Source: Leptospira adleri (GTDB lineage Bacteria; Spirochaetota; Leptospiria; Leptospirales; Leptospiraceae). From it: a stretch of DNA of 64,000 nucleotides. The stretch's first letter is position 1. The number at the start of each line of letters is the position of its first letter. Below, piece by piece: positions 34,507-43,553 of the stretch. A program made the position numbers and the translations under genes. The notes beneath the pieces are model-generated. The model had not been told where the DNA came from and did not search any database. It was given only the letters and a program-made list of their open reading frames with translations. The stretch is taken from assembly GCF_002811985.1 (NCBI RefSeq), contig NZ_NPDU01000004.1, forward strand, positions 1 to 64,000. Direction: 5' to 3'.

Positions 34507-36864
34507 ATGAAAAAAACCAAGAATCATTTGAAAAAAATATTTCTACTTCTATTCTTTTTAACGGGAATTCAGATCCCCGTCTTTGCGGATTCTCCAGCGC
34601 AGGAACTTTCGAAATCCGCGGATCCGATCTGGCTGATCATCTGCGCGGCCTTGGTCTTTTTTATGCAGGCCGGTTTTTTGATGTTGGAAACCGGGCTTTC
34701 CCGACTCAAAAACACGATCAACGTCGCCGTCAAAAATTTGATGGATTACATCGTCGGCACCGTTGCCTTTTTTTGCATCGGCTTCGGTCTTATGTTCGGT
34801 TATTCGAACGACGGTTGGATCGGAACCAATCATTTCTTTTTAGAAGGGCTTAAATCGGGAAAAGAATTCGCCTTCTTCCTCTTCCAAGTTGCGTTTATGG
34901 GAACGGCGGCGACGATCGTTTCCGGAGCCGTCGCGGAACGCATTAAGTTTTCTGCATATTTAGTGGTTTCTGTTTTAGTTTCGGTTTTTATCTATCCCAC
35001 CTTCGGACACTGGACTTGGGGAGGCGGATGGATCGCCAAACTAGGATTTGTCGACTTTGCCGGTTCCACCGTCGTACATTCCTTAGGCGGTTGGATTTCT
35101 CTCGCAGGAGTGATCGTACTCGGGGCGAGAAAAGACAAATTCAAAGAGGACGGTTCTCCTAGAAAAATTCACGGACACAATCTTACGTTTTCGGTCTTGG
35201 GAGTTTTTATCCTTTGGTTCGGCTGGTTCGGTTTTAACGGAGGAAGCACTCTTTCTTTTTCGGAAGAAGTTCCTCTGATAATTCTAAATACGAGTCTTGC
35301 GGCGAGCGCCGGAGGAATTCTCGCAATTTCCGTTTCTTGGATCTTGTATAAAGTGGCTTCCGTGGAAGATTGTATGAACGGCGTCTTGGGCGGTCTCGTA
35401 GCGATCACGGCGGGTTGTCACACTCTCGCTCCTTCGGCCTCTCTTCTTTTGGGAGCGATCGCCGGAATTTCGGTCGTTCTCGCCGCTTGGTTCTTAGAAA
35501 AAATTCTGAAACTCGACGACGTGGTCGGAGCGTTTCCCGTTCACGGAGTTTGCGGAATGATCGGCACACTTCTTCTTCCCATTCTATCAGATAATCAAGA
35601 TATTCGAATATTCCCTCAGTTGATAGGAGTCGTCACTTGTGCGCTTTGGGCCTTCGGACTAGGCTTGTTCCTTTTTTGGATTCTGAAAATTTCGATCGGA
35701 ATCAGGGTCAGCGGCGACTTCGAGGAAAAAGGTTTAAACATCAGCGAACACGGATCCGGTTCAAGCTGGATCGATCTGATCCATTCTTTAAAAGATCTTT
35801 CCAAAGGCGGAGGAGATCTAACGCGCAAAATTCACGTCGATTCCGGAACCGAAGCGGGAGCGATCGCGTTCCTAATGAACCGATATCTTTCGAATCTCGG
35901 CGAAATGATCTTCACGATTAAGGAAAAATCGGGTGAACTTGAAAATTCCGCGTCCGAGATCTCGTCCGCTTGGGGACACATGAGTCAGAACATTCAAGAA
36001 CAAGCCGCGAGTTTGGAAGAGGTTACGGCCATATTCGATTCTTTCCGGGATTCCTTTCAAAAGATCTCCAACTCAGCGACGGAACAAAAAACGATCGAAA
36101 CGAAAGCGAAAAAAATGTTAAACGAATTGGTCTTAGGTTTTCAACAATTCGATCTGGATTTAAAGGAGAGTTCGGAACGATCGGAACGTTCCGTGAAAAA
36201 TATAGACCTGAGCACGAAAGAATTGAATCATCTCGAATCCGATATCAACGACATAGGAACTTCCGCTAAAAAAGTGGAGAGCCTCGTTAAATTGTTAAAC
36301 GACATCTCGGCAAAGCTGGGAATGCTTTCGATCAACGCGTCCATCGAAGCCGCGCGTTCGGGCAGTTCCGGAAAAGGTTTCGGAGTTGTGGCTGAGGAAA
36401 TCAACAAACTCGCTTCGAGCACGCAGGAGAGCACAAAAAAAGCGTCCGAGGTCTTGGGAGAAATCCAATCGGCCGTGTATCGCGGAAGATCCACTGTTTC
36501 AACGACGGTCGACTTTTTTAAAAATCTCACGGAAGAATTTCGAACTCTCGCTCAGACTCAGATCACGATCCGTGAAAAAAGCGCGCACTATTCCAATCTT
36601 ATAGAAAGTCTGAATCGACTGAACGTTTCCGTCGCGGATCAGAGCGAAATCATCTTGAGCAACATCGTGGATCGGTCGACTGAAATCAAAGGACTTTACG
36701 AATCCATCGAATTCGTGAGTATGGCCTTTCACGAAATTTCGGCTCAGTCCGAGGAATTGACCGCCACCGGAGATTTTCTAAAACAGCTCGCTGCGATTCT
36801 AAACTCTCTTGTTAGAAACTTTAGAGTAGAAAAAGAAGTGGTTCCGGATCTGATAACGGGATAA
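34507..36864 (+). CDS. Ammonium channel fused to chemoreceptor (Amt-HAMP-MCP)
   Basis: A 785-residue chimera. After a signal (to about residue 28), residues 40-400 are an 11-helix ammonium channel: [17 protein letters not shown] with D183 and H191, FPVHGVCG with H346, GHWTWGGG, and the C-terminal SEHGSG that ends Amt proteins. A HAMP-like connector ([20 protein letters not shown], 428-447) leads to a methyl-accepting chemotaxis signalling domain (about 470-785) with hairpin tip [14 protein letters not shown] (606-619) and [15 protein letters not shown] (622-636). It most likely senses ammonium through the channel and signals to CheA/CheW; transport itself looks possible because pore residues are kept. 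Start RBS is weak. The next gene, 119 bases on, is a small alarmone-hydrolase-like HD protein. Confidence 0.93.
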   Translation: MKKTKNHLKKIFLLLFFLTGIQIPVFADSPAQELSKSADPIWLIICAALVFFMQAGFLMLETGLSRLKNTINVAVKNLMDYIVGTVAFFCIGFGLMFGYSNDGWIGTNHFFLEGLKSGKEFAFFLFQVAFMGTAATIVSGAVAERIKFSAYLVVSVLVSVFIYPTFGHWTWGGGWIAKLGFVDFAGSTVVHSLGGWISLAGVIVLGARKDKFKEDGSPRKIHGHNLTFSVLGVFILWFGWFGFNGGSTLSFSEEVPLIILNTSLAASAGGILAISVSWILYKVASVEDCMNGVLGGLVAITAGCHTLAPSASLLLGAIAGISVVLAAWFLEKILKLDDVVGAFPVHGVCGMIGTLLLPILSDNQDIRIFPQLIGVVTCALWAFGLGLFLFWILKISIGIRVSGDFEEKGLNISEHGSGSSWIDLIHSLKDLSKGGGDLTRKIHVDSGTEAGAIAFLMNRYLSNLGEMIFTIKEKSGELENSASEISSAWGHMSQNIQEQAASLEEVTAIFDSFRDSFQKISNSATEQKTIETKAKKMLNELVLGFQQFDLDLKESSERSERSVKNIDLSTKELNHLESDINDIGTSAKKVESLVKLLNDISAKLGMLSINASIEAARSGSSGKGFGVVAEEINKLASSTQESTKKASEVLGEIQSAVYRGRSTVSTTVDFFKNLTEEFRTLAQTQITIREKSAHYSNLIESLNRLNVSVADQSEIILSNIVDRSTEIKGLYESIEFVSMAFHEISAQSEELTATGDFLKQLAAILNSLVRNFRVEKEVVPDLITG

Positions 36865-36983
36865 AGAATTTTTTTCTTCGTCGGCGATTATTCCTCGTAC
36901 ATTCCGATCGATAAGAATTTACGCTTCTGCTTACTTCGAAAAGTTTATTCAATTTTTTGAATGGTATTTGTTGTCAGAATAGA

Positions 36984-37553
36984 ATGAAACAATGGTCGAT
37001 TGATCGGATCCAGGAAGCGTGGGAATTGGCTTCCCGTTTGCACGACGGACAAAAATACGGTGGCTCGCAGCCTAACGAAAAAGTGGAATATCTGAATCAT
37101 ATCGGGAGCGTAGTATTGGAGATCTCGAACGCTTTGCAGTTCGATGAGACGATCGACGCGGAATTGACAATGCTTTGTGCGATCCTTCACGATACGATAG
37201 AGGATACGGGTCTAAAATACGAGGAAGTGAAAACCAGATTCGGAAAGAACGTCGCGGACGGCGTTTCGGCTCTTTCAAAGGACGAAACCATTCCCGATAA
37301 AAAAACGAAAATGATCGACAGCGTCGAAAGAATTAAAAGACAACCGAGAGAAATTTGGATCGTAAAGATGGCGGATCGAATTACGAATCTATTCGCGCCT
37401 CCGTTTTATTGGGATAACGAGAAAAAAAGAGCGTATCAAAGAGAAGCTCTTTTCATTTATGAAGAACTGAAAGACGCGGATCCGTTTATAGCGGGAAGGC
37501 TAAAAAGAAAAATCGACGAATACGATCGGTTTTTTGAAAATGAGAAAGTTTGA
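36984..37553 (+). CDS. Small HD hydrolase, MESH1/SAH-like
   Basis: A 189-residue HD-domain protein resembling the hydrolase half of RelA/SpoT. HDGQ (20-23), the H39 in YLNHIGSV, HDTIED (69-74) and VKMADRITNLF give the metal-binding set expected of small alarmone hydrolases that degrade (p)ppGpp. No synthetase, TGS or ACT domain is present. ppGpp as substrate is inference. ATG at 36984 is used rather than TTG 27 bases earlier. Its TGA shares one base with the next gene's ATG (TGATG). Confidence 0.82.
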   Translation: MKQWSIDRIQEAWELASRLHDGQKYGGSQPNEKVEYLNHIGSVVLEISNALQFDETIDAELTMLCAILHDTIEDTGLKYEEVKTRFGKNVADGVSALSKDETIPDKKTKMIDSVERIKRQPREIWIVKMADRITNLFAPPFYWDNEKKRAYQREALFIYEELKDADPFIAGRLKRKIDEYDRFFENEKV

Positions 37554-38518
37554 TGTCACCGAGAATCTTTTGGATTTCTTCTCTTCGGTTGTTTTTAATT
37601 CCAAGTTTGTTTCCCTTTATTTCCTGCATTTGGTTGACTTCGGATACGCAACAAATCCCGCTCAAGGAAAAAATTTTCCAGTCCGGCGAAAGCGTCGTTT
37701 ATAAACCGATTCTGATCCGAATTTCCGACGGAGATACGCAGATCGTCGGAGATAAAATCGGTTCTCTGGATTGTATGAGTGAAAACGGTCGAGATAAAAT
37801 TTCGGCCTTCGATATCTACGATAGAAACGAGATGTTCAACGGAAAACCTTCGGATAAACTCCGAACTTTGATCAAAAACGCGGTTCCGAACGTCCTATTC
37901 AAATCCGACTATTGTACCACCGTCGAGACCGAGGAACCCGTTCATCTGGACGATGTCCGTTGGAAATTCCAACTCGACAAATACGCGGAGATGCAGAATA
38001 AAAAACCGCATCTCTGTCAAAGGATCGGAAAGGAAAATTCAAAAAATATAATACGATCTAAATTTTCGGAAACCTGCGTTCGAATTCCAAAGTACGAACT
38101 GATCGTAGATATCAGCCGTAAAGAGGCGGTTCTATTAGCGGAAGGGAAGATTCAATTCAACATAGATCATTCGAACCGAAGTTTAGGCTACGGCTTGGGG
38201 TGGATGTTCAATGTCTTTTCGCTCGGTTTTTTAAGTTTGAATTCAAGCGTGTCCGCGAGTTCCACTTTCAAAAATGAACCTATAGGCGAAGACAAATACG
38301 CCGCCTACGTTATACGCTATCGAGGAGGAATGGAAAAATCGTTTTGGAACTATTTTATCTGGCCGATCTGGCTGTTCAAGCCCGATGAAAGGATTCGATT
38401 TGGAACTCCTTTTTCGGATCCGGATGATACGATCGGACTCGACGACTTCACGCAAGAATCGGCAAGACAAGCATTGGTCGTCGACTTTTTGGAAAACCGT
38501 TTGACCAATCGTAAATAG
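37553..38518 (+). CDS. Putative lipoprotein, unknown function
   Basis: A 321-residue predicted lipoprotein (LIPSLFPFISC, C about residue 25). It has cysteines in the mature part (LDCMSENG, SDYCTTVET, HLCQRIG, FSETCVRI) that could form disulfides, and a hydrophobic stretch (GYGLGWMFNVFSLGFLSL). No family recognised. It is translationally coupled to the HD hydrolase gene (overlap of one base). Confidence 0.75.
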   Translation: MSPRIFWISSLRLFLIPSLFPFISCIWLTSDTQQIPLKEKIFQSGESVVYKPILIRISDGDTQIVGDKIGSLDCMSENGRDKISAFDIYDRNEMFNGKPSDKLRTLIKNAVPNVLFKSDYCTTVETEEPVHLDDVRWKFQLDKYAEMQNKKPHLCQRIGKENSKNIIRSKFSETCVRIPKYELIVDISRKEAVLLAEGKIQFNIDHSNRSLGYGLGWMFNVFSLGFLSLNSSVSASSTFKNEPIGEDKYAAYVIRYRGGMEKSFWNYFIWPIWLFKPDERIRFGTPFSDPDDTIGLDDFTQESARQALVVDFLENRLTNRK

Positions 38519-38572
38519 CCTCGCCCGTTCGGCCGTTTATTAAAACGAAAACGATCCGTTATCGATGGAAGA

Positions 38573-39310
38573 CTAGGTCGTATCAAAAATCGGATTCCCG
38601 AAAAATGCGGAACCTGAATTCGGAAAATGCCCCGTCTTTTGAACTTCGAGTTCCGAACTCGGAAAAGAAGTATAAAGAATATCGAATGAACTTCGGTCAA
38701 GTTCGTAAACTCCTCTATGAATCAAATGCGCCGAGAAAACGAGTAGATCGCCGGGTTTATGCGGAATCCTAATCGAACTCGGCAACTCGTCAAAATTACG
38801 CCTTGAGTTTAATTCCAATCTTGTATTTCTTTCCAACTCCGTATCCCAACGCAGATGAGACCCCGGAATAAATTCCATCCCGGGATCGTCTTGAAACGGA
38901 ATTCTGAAATGCAATACCGCGTCCGTCTTGACGATGTCCTTTTGTTTTTCCTCTTCGACACCCAAGTATTGAACGTCGCGGTGCCAATACGGTTTTTTTA
39001 AAGCAGATTGAGGATTGAAGAAAAGCTGAGTATTCAAAAAGAATACCTTAAATTTTACGAGAGACGTCGCGACGGAAACAAGTTTAGGATCGGATATAAA
39101 CTCAAACAGTCGTTCCCGATCGATAAAGGCGGGCGAAAACTTATCGCTCGTCAAATAGGCGCTGTTTACGTTCTCCGGAAAGTTGTATTCTTCGCGCCAA
39201 TTTCGATCTGCTTCGAATACGATCTTGGAAACGGATGCAAGTTCATCTTTCGAAAAAAAATTCCTAAAAAGAGTATAACCTTTCTTTGCGAATTCTTCCG
39301 AGTAGTGCAC
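38573..39310 (-). CDS. Phytanoyl-CoA dioxygenase (PhyH) family protein
   Basis: A 245-residue Fe(II)/2-oxoglutarate oxygenase of the PhyH family. The metal ligands are in WHRDVQYL (His and Asp) and HLIHRG (distal His), with GDLLVFSAHLIH and GMEFIPGSH as typical strands. The substrate is unknown: family members hydroxylate lipids, small molecules or siderophore-type peptides. It is monocistronic between two convergent/divergent neighbours. Confidence 0.88.
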   Translation of the reverse strand: MHYSEEFAKKGYTLFRNFFSKDELASVSKIVFEADRNWREEYNFPENVNSAYLTSDKFSPAFIDRERLFEFISDPKLVSVATSLVKFKVFFLNTQLFFNPQSALKKPYWHRDVQYLGVEEEKQKDIVKTDAVLHFRIPFQDDPGMEFIPGSHLRWDTELERNTRLELNSRRNFDELPSSIRIPHKPGDLLVFSAHLIHRGVYELDRSSFDILYTSFPSSELEVQKTGHFPNSGSAFFGNPIFDTT

Positions 39311-39351
39311 GTTTCATGTTGCAAGTCCGCACAGTTTTGTAAATAAGAATC

Positions 39352-41445
39352 CTAGGAAAATCTAAACTGAGATAGGATCGAATTCAATTCGTTTGCTTGG
39401 TGTTGAATTTTCTCCGAGACCATGGAAACCTCGTCCGAATTCGTAGCGATCGCCTGCGATTCGGTCGTGATCAATTGGATCGTATCGGCGATCTGATCCG
39501 TGGATAATTTTTGTTCCTTGGTCGCCGTTTCAATCTGCAAAGACTCGGAAGAAACTTTTAAGATCGTGTCAGCGATTCTGTCGATCCGAGTCGTATTATC
39601 TTTTACGTTGTTAACGAGATCCACGACCTCTTGTTGATATCGATTCGTATTTTCAATCAACTCCAAAAGGAAAGTAACCACGGTATTCACGTTATTCGAA
39701 CCTTTGGTCACGGCCTCGTGCGTATTGGAAACAAGTCTTTCGATATCTCTAACGCTTGCGACGGAACGTTCCGCGAGTTTCGAAATTTCCTCGGCGACCA
39801 CCGCAAATCCTCTTCCTGCTTCACCGGCTCTTGCGGCTTCTATCGCCGCGTTCAAGGACAACAGGTTTGTTTGATCTGAAATACCGGTGATCAACGAAGT
39901 AATCGAATTGATCTGTTTCGCCATCTCCCGAATCTCATCGATCGCTTTCGTCGCTTGAAGAATCGTGTCCTTCCCTTCGACGGCGGCCGTTGCCGTCCTT
40001 CCTACGGAATCGCTCAAACTCACCAGCTTTTCGCCTGCGAGTCCCATGGACGTTTTCAGTTCTCCGGATCGAACGCTCAGATCCTGCGCGTCCCGGGCTT
40101 CCCCTTCGACCGAATGCAAAACGTTTTGTAAGGACGCTGCGATTTCCTCCAGAGCTGCGGAAGACTCTTCGGTGCCGGCGGCTTGCGATTGCGCCGATTG
40201 ATTCAGGTTTCGTATAGAGTCTGTTAGTTGGTTTACGATCTGATTGGAATTCTGAGCCATTCTCGATAGATTCTGAAACAAAGAGGCGAGGTAATTTAAG
40301 AATTCGTTCGCTGTAACCGTGATCTCACCGATTTCATTTTGATAGACCGCGTCGATCTGAATCGTAAGGTCTCGTTCTCCCATCGCCTGTTTCAGTCCGA
40401 GGGTGATCTTATGAACCGGATCGATGATGGAACGAATCACTATATAACAAAAAACCGTAGTCGCCAAAAGCAAAATAAACAAACCGGAAAGTGCGAACAC
40501 GATTCTCAAACGATCCGCCTTCAATCTTTCCTTGAGCAATTCCTGAGTCGTCAGAAGAAGATCCCTTTCAAGAACCTTATATTCTTCCACGAAAGCGATC
40601 ATACGTTTCAGAAAAACGTCCGGGGTTTCGACGGATTCTCCCGTAAAAGTTTTTTTGCAAAGATCCAAGTTGGATTTTACGTTCTTATCCAAGTTTAGAA
40701 TTCTTTGTTCGAATTTATTTTTGATGATTCCGTTCTGATCCACGGACCTCTTAAGAAGCGCGCTTACTTCCTTCTGATTACTTTCAATATGATGAATCTT
40801 ATTCAGAATCTGAATCGCTTCTTTGGAAAAAAAGTCCGGCTTCTTCTGTTCCAGCAATTGATAACCGGTTCCTCGAATGATCGCCAAGTCGCTGATGATG
40901 TTTGGAATATACAGAATATTAACCGAAAGGACGTAAAAAGTTTCGGGGTGGGAATCCAGAATCAAATTGGAATCCTGAGCGATGTATTCCTGATATTCCA
41001 TCAAGGATTTGAAAATCGGTTCGTGGGATTTGAGGACCGCGTTTATATCCAGATCCGAATCCGGAATTTTATGGAGTCCGTTCCATTCCTTCCTCAAAAT
41101 CGCAAGAAATTCGGGAGAACGTTCCATAAAGCCGATCTCTTTTTCCAAATTCTCCAATTTGATAAGCTGATCCTCCATTGCTTGATTACTTTTTTTTAAT
41201 ACTTCGACGGAAGTTTTACCTTTCATGGAATAAAAGAAATCCTTCCTTCGATCCACGAGTTTGGAATAGAGTTCGATCGCTCCGAAGAAAAAATCGATAC
41301 CGCCGACTTCTCTCTTCGTAAACTCGCTCTTATCGGAAAATTCTTTGAGAAAGAAAAAACTGGATAAAAGGAGCGGAATGAGAGTGGGAAGAATCACCAA
41401 GGTGAGTTTTTTCAGAAGAGAAAGATTGTAGATTTTTTGTATCAC
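39352..41445 (-). CDS. Methyl-accepting chemotaxis protein
   Basis: A 697-residue transmembrane chemoreceptor. TM1 is about residues 13-33, a large helical periplasmic sensor follows (34-312), TM2 is 314-338, then HAMP (about 339-393) and an MA signalling domain with canonical tip [20 protein letters not shown] (522-541) and [16 protein letters not shown] (544-559). The tip contains the CheA/CheW contact residues in standard form. The ligand is unknown. It is flanked by phyH and dps. It is a good internal comparison for the Amt-MCP protein. Confidence 0.95.
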   Translation of the reverse strand: MIQKIYNLSLLKKLTLVILPTLIPLLLSSFFFLKEFSDKSEFTKREVGGIDFFFGAIELYSKLVDRRKDFFYSMKGKTSVEVLKKSNQAMEDQLIKLENLEKEIGFMERSPEFLAILRKEWNGLHKIPDSDLDINAVLKSHEPIFKSLMEYQEYIAQDSNLILDSHPETFYVLSVNILYIPNIISDLAIIRGTGYQLLEQKKPDFFSKEAIQILNKIHHIESNQKEVSALLKRSVDQNGIIKNKFEQRILNLDKNVKSNLDLCKKTFTGESVETPDVFLKRMIAFVEEYKVLERDLLLTTQELLKERLKADRLRIVFALSGLFILLLATTVFCYIVIRSIIDPVHKITLGLKQAMGERDLTIQIDAVYQNEIGEITVTANEFLNYLASLFQNLSRMAQNSNQIVNQLTDSIRNLNQSAQSQAAGTEESSAALEEIAASLQNVLHSVEGEARDAQDLSVRSGELKTSMGLAGEKLVSLSDSVGRTATAAVEGKDTILQATKAIDEIREMAKQINSITSLITGISDQTNLLSLNAAIEAARAGEAGRGFAVVAEEISKLAERSVASVRDIERLVSNTHEAVTKGSNNVNTVVTFLLELIENTNRYQQEVVDLVNNVKDNTTRIDRIADTILKVSSESLQIETATKEQKLSTDQIADTIQLITTESQAIATNSDEVSMVSEKIQHQANELNSILSQFRFS

Positions 41446-41660
41446 GGTTTCAATTCCTTGAAGGAGAAGAGTGGAACCGGTTTTACTTCTTTTTCAAGAA
41501 ATTATTACCTAAGGAAAGGTAAAAATAAAACGAAGAATTTCGTTCTAATTCGTCCCGAGTTCGTAAATGAATCAGACTTTGCTAAAGTAGAAAATATTAC
41601 TCTGAACCGAAATTCTAAGTTTAGAATCTTCTAAAAAAGGATGGAAATGTTTTGAAATAA

Positions 41661-41696
41661 AAAAGGGCGCGTTCGCCGAAACGAAGACGCCCTTTT
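41661..41696 (-). terminator. Rho-independent terminator of dps
   Basis: Stem AAAAGGGCG/CGCCCTTTT (41661-41669 with 41688-41696); on the minus strand the right arm runs into TTTTTTATTT. It lies 23 bases past the dps stop codon. The inner loop can pair further (TTCG/CGAA). Confidence 0.8.
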
Positions 41697-41718
41697 GCGA
41701 TGTCGGTTTAAACGGAAA

Positions 41719-42198
41719 TCAAGTATTTCTTACTTCCAGCATACTTCTTAACATCCACGCGGTTTTTTCGTGCACTTCCAATCTTTGTGTTAGAAGGTCG
41801 AGAGTTACTTCGTCGCCTCCTTCGTCCGCGACCGGTAGAAGCGATCTCGCGGTTCGAATCACGGTTTCGTGTCCGGAAACAAGATGACGGATCATATCCT
41901 CCGCGTTCGGAACTCCGCCTTCTTCGTGAATCGAAGTCAGCTTTCCGAGTTGGTGCGAGGAACTCGGCGCGAAAAAACCCAAAGAGCGGATTCTTTCCGC
42001 GATCAGATCGATCGAAAGCCAAAGTTCGTTGTACTGTGTTTGAAACATGAGATGAAGAGTATTGAATTGCGGACCGGTCACATTCCAGTGATAACTGTGA
42101 GTTTTAAAGTAAAGAATGTAAGTATCGGCTAAAAGTTTTTGCAATCCTGTGTTGATCGTATCTCGATTTTTTTCGGAAATTCCAATATCAATATTCAT
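41719..42198 (-). CDS. dps: Dps-family DNA-protection ferritin
   Basis: A 159-residue Dps protein. The inter-subunit ferroxidase residues H37 (YHWNVTG), D64 and E68 (SIDLIAERI) have the same spacing as in E. coli Dps. The protein forms a dodecamer that oxidises and stores iron and protects DNA in oxidative or starvation stress. A strong Shine-Dalgarno (AGGGGGA) precedes the ATG. A clear terminator follows. Regulation by a Fur/PerR-type regulator is common, but no such box was identified here. Confidence 0.94.
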   Translation of the reverse strand: MNIDIGISEKNRDTINTGLQKLLADTYILYFKTHSYHWNVTGPQFNTLHLMFQTQYNELWLSIDLIAERIRSLGFFAPSSSHQLGKLTSIHEEGGVPNAEDMIRHLVSGHETVIRTARSLLPVADEGGDEVTLDLLTQRLEVHEKTAWMLRSMLEVRNT

Positions 42199-42340
42199 TG
42201 TCAGATCCCCCTATATCATATTAGACCTAATGCAGGAAAGGACAAGAAAAATCCTCGTGATTCCTTAAATCCAGATCCTACTTTTAGAATGCAGAAATTT
42301 TAAAAAATCGGATTTGAATGACAAGTGTTTTTTAAAAGAT

Positions 42341-42368
42341 TTAAGGAGCGGAGAAGTCCGCCCCTTAA
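42341..42368 (-). terminator. Possible terminator after the aminotransferase gene
   Basis: TTAAGG-A-GCGGA and TCCGC-C-CCTTAA form an 11-bp stem with one mismatch around GAAG, 12 bases past the stop codon. The T-tract on the minus strand is weak. Confidence 0.5.
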
Positions 42369-42379
42369 GGATTGAGAAT

Positions 42380-43504
42380 TTATTTTTTTCGAGAGTTGTA
42401 TTCTTTGATCGCCGCGAACACTTCTTCCAGTTCTTCGTTTTTCATATAAGGAAAGAGCGGATAGTTGAGGACGGACGCACAGATTCTTCCGGTGAGATGT
42501 TTTTCTCCGAACTTACCTTTGATATAAGGTTTCGCTCCGGGTTGATCGCTCATCGCGCCGGGATAGATGTTTCCGAAACCGATTCCCTTTTCTTTGAGCA
42601 CTTCCTGAACGTTCGGTCTTTCTTCCGGAGTCGAAAGCGTCACGTTACAGTAACCGTTCTCTTCGTAGTCCTTCGGAGGTTGAATCACTTGAATCCCGAG
42701 GTTTGGGAGTATTTCATAATATTTTTGTGCGGCAACTCTGCGCGATTTGATTCTCGCTTCCAGATGTTTGAGACTGATGTTTAGGAATGCGGCCTGAAGA
42801 GTGTCCAGTCTCGAATTCCAACCGACGTCGCCGTAGGCGTAATGAGAAATTCTTCCGTGATTGGAAAGCATTCTTACCTTGTTCGCCAATTCTTCGTCGT
42901 TCGTAAAAACCGCGCCTCCGTCTCCGGCTCCGCCTAACACCTTCGCGGGATAAAAGGAAGTGGTACTGATCGCAGCGTCCTTATAAAGAGATGCACCTTT
43001 GTATTTTACTCCGAAACACTGCGCGCCGTCTTCCAAAAGAGGAATCCCTTTGGATTTGCAGAGTTTGCGAAAGTCTTCGATTCTGGAAGAACCCCAACCG
43101 TAGAGGTGAACGATCATCGCAGCCTTCGGTTTCACTTTTTCGACCGCCTTTTCAAATTCGGCGAAATCCATCTGAAGGTCGTCCGGATTCGTATCGACCG
43201 TATAAGGATCGGCCCCGACGTTCACGACCGCTTCAAAAGTCGCCCAGAACGTGGAATCTGGAAGTAAAACCGCGTCGCCCTTTCCCACTCCCAAGGCTCT
43301 CAACGCCAATTGAAGCGCATCGGTTCCGTTCGCGCAAGCGACGGAAAACTTCGTCTGAGCGTAAGCCGCAAGATTCTTTTCGAGAAGGGAAACTTCCTCT
43401 CCTCCGATAAAACTCGCGTTCTTACTCAGAACCTTTACTTTCTCTTCCCATTCTTCCAGTAGTCCCGGTTCAAACCTTTTGATATCGATAAATGGAACGC
43501 CCAT
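42380..43504 (-). CDS. DegT/DnrJ/EryC1-family sugar aminotransferase
   Basis: A 374-residue PLP aminotransferase of the sugar type. [10 protein letters not shown] (59-68), EDGAQCFG (158-165, D159) and [15 protein letters not shown] (K188 as Schiff-base lysine) are diagnostic. Such enzymes make amino-sugars for LPS, O-antigen or other glycans; the sugar cannot be told. No other glycan genes are near, which is unusual for this family. It lies 48 bases after lon on the same strand, with an AGAATATTCT palindrome between them. Confidence 0.92.
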   Translation of the reverse strand: MGVPFIDIKRFEPGLLEEWEEKVKVLSKNASFIGGEEVSLLEKNLAAYAQTKFSVACANGTDALQLALRALGVGKGDAVLLPDSTFWATFEAVVNVGADPYTVDTNPDDLQMDFAEFEKAVEKVKPKAAMIVHLYGWGSSRIEDFRKLCKSKGIPLLEDGAQCFGVKYKGASLYKDAAISTTSFYPAKVLGGAGDGGAVFTNDEELANKVRMLSNHGRISHYAYGDVGWNSRLDTLQAAFLNISLKHLEARIKSRRVAAQKYYEILPNLGIQVIQPPKDYEENGYCNVTLSTPEERPNVQEVLKEKGIGFGNIYPGAMSDQPGAKPYIKGKFGEKHLTGRICASVLNYPLFPYMKNEELEEVFAAIKEYNSRKK

Positions 43505-43529
43505 TAGGCCTCCTACTTTTTTTTAATTT

Positions 43530-43553
43530 ATATTTAAGAATATTCTAAAATAC
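43530..43553. repeat. AT-rich palindromic 20-mer, copy 1
   Basis: The 20-mer TTTAAGAATATTCTAAAATA, with palindromic core AGAATATTCT, lies between lon and the aminotransferase gene. Exact copies occur at 52144-52163 and, inverted, at 61854-61873. Confidence 0.55.
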
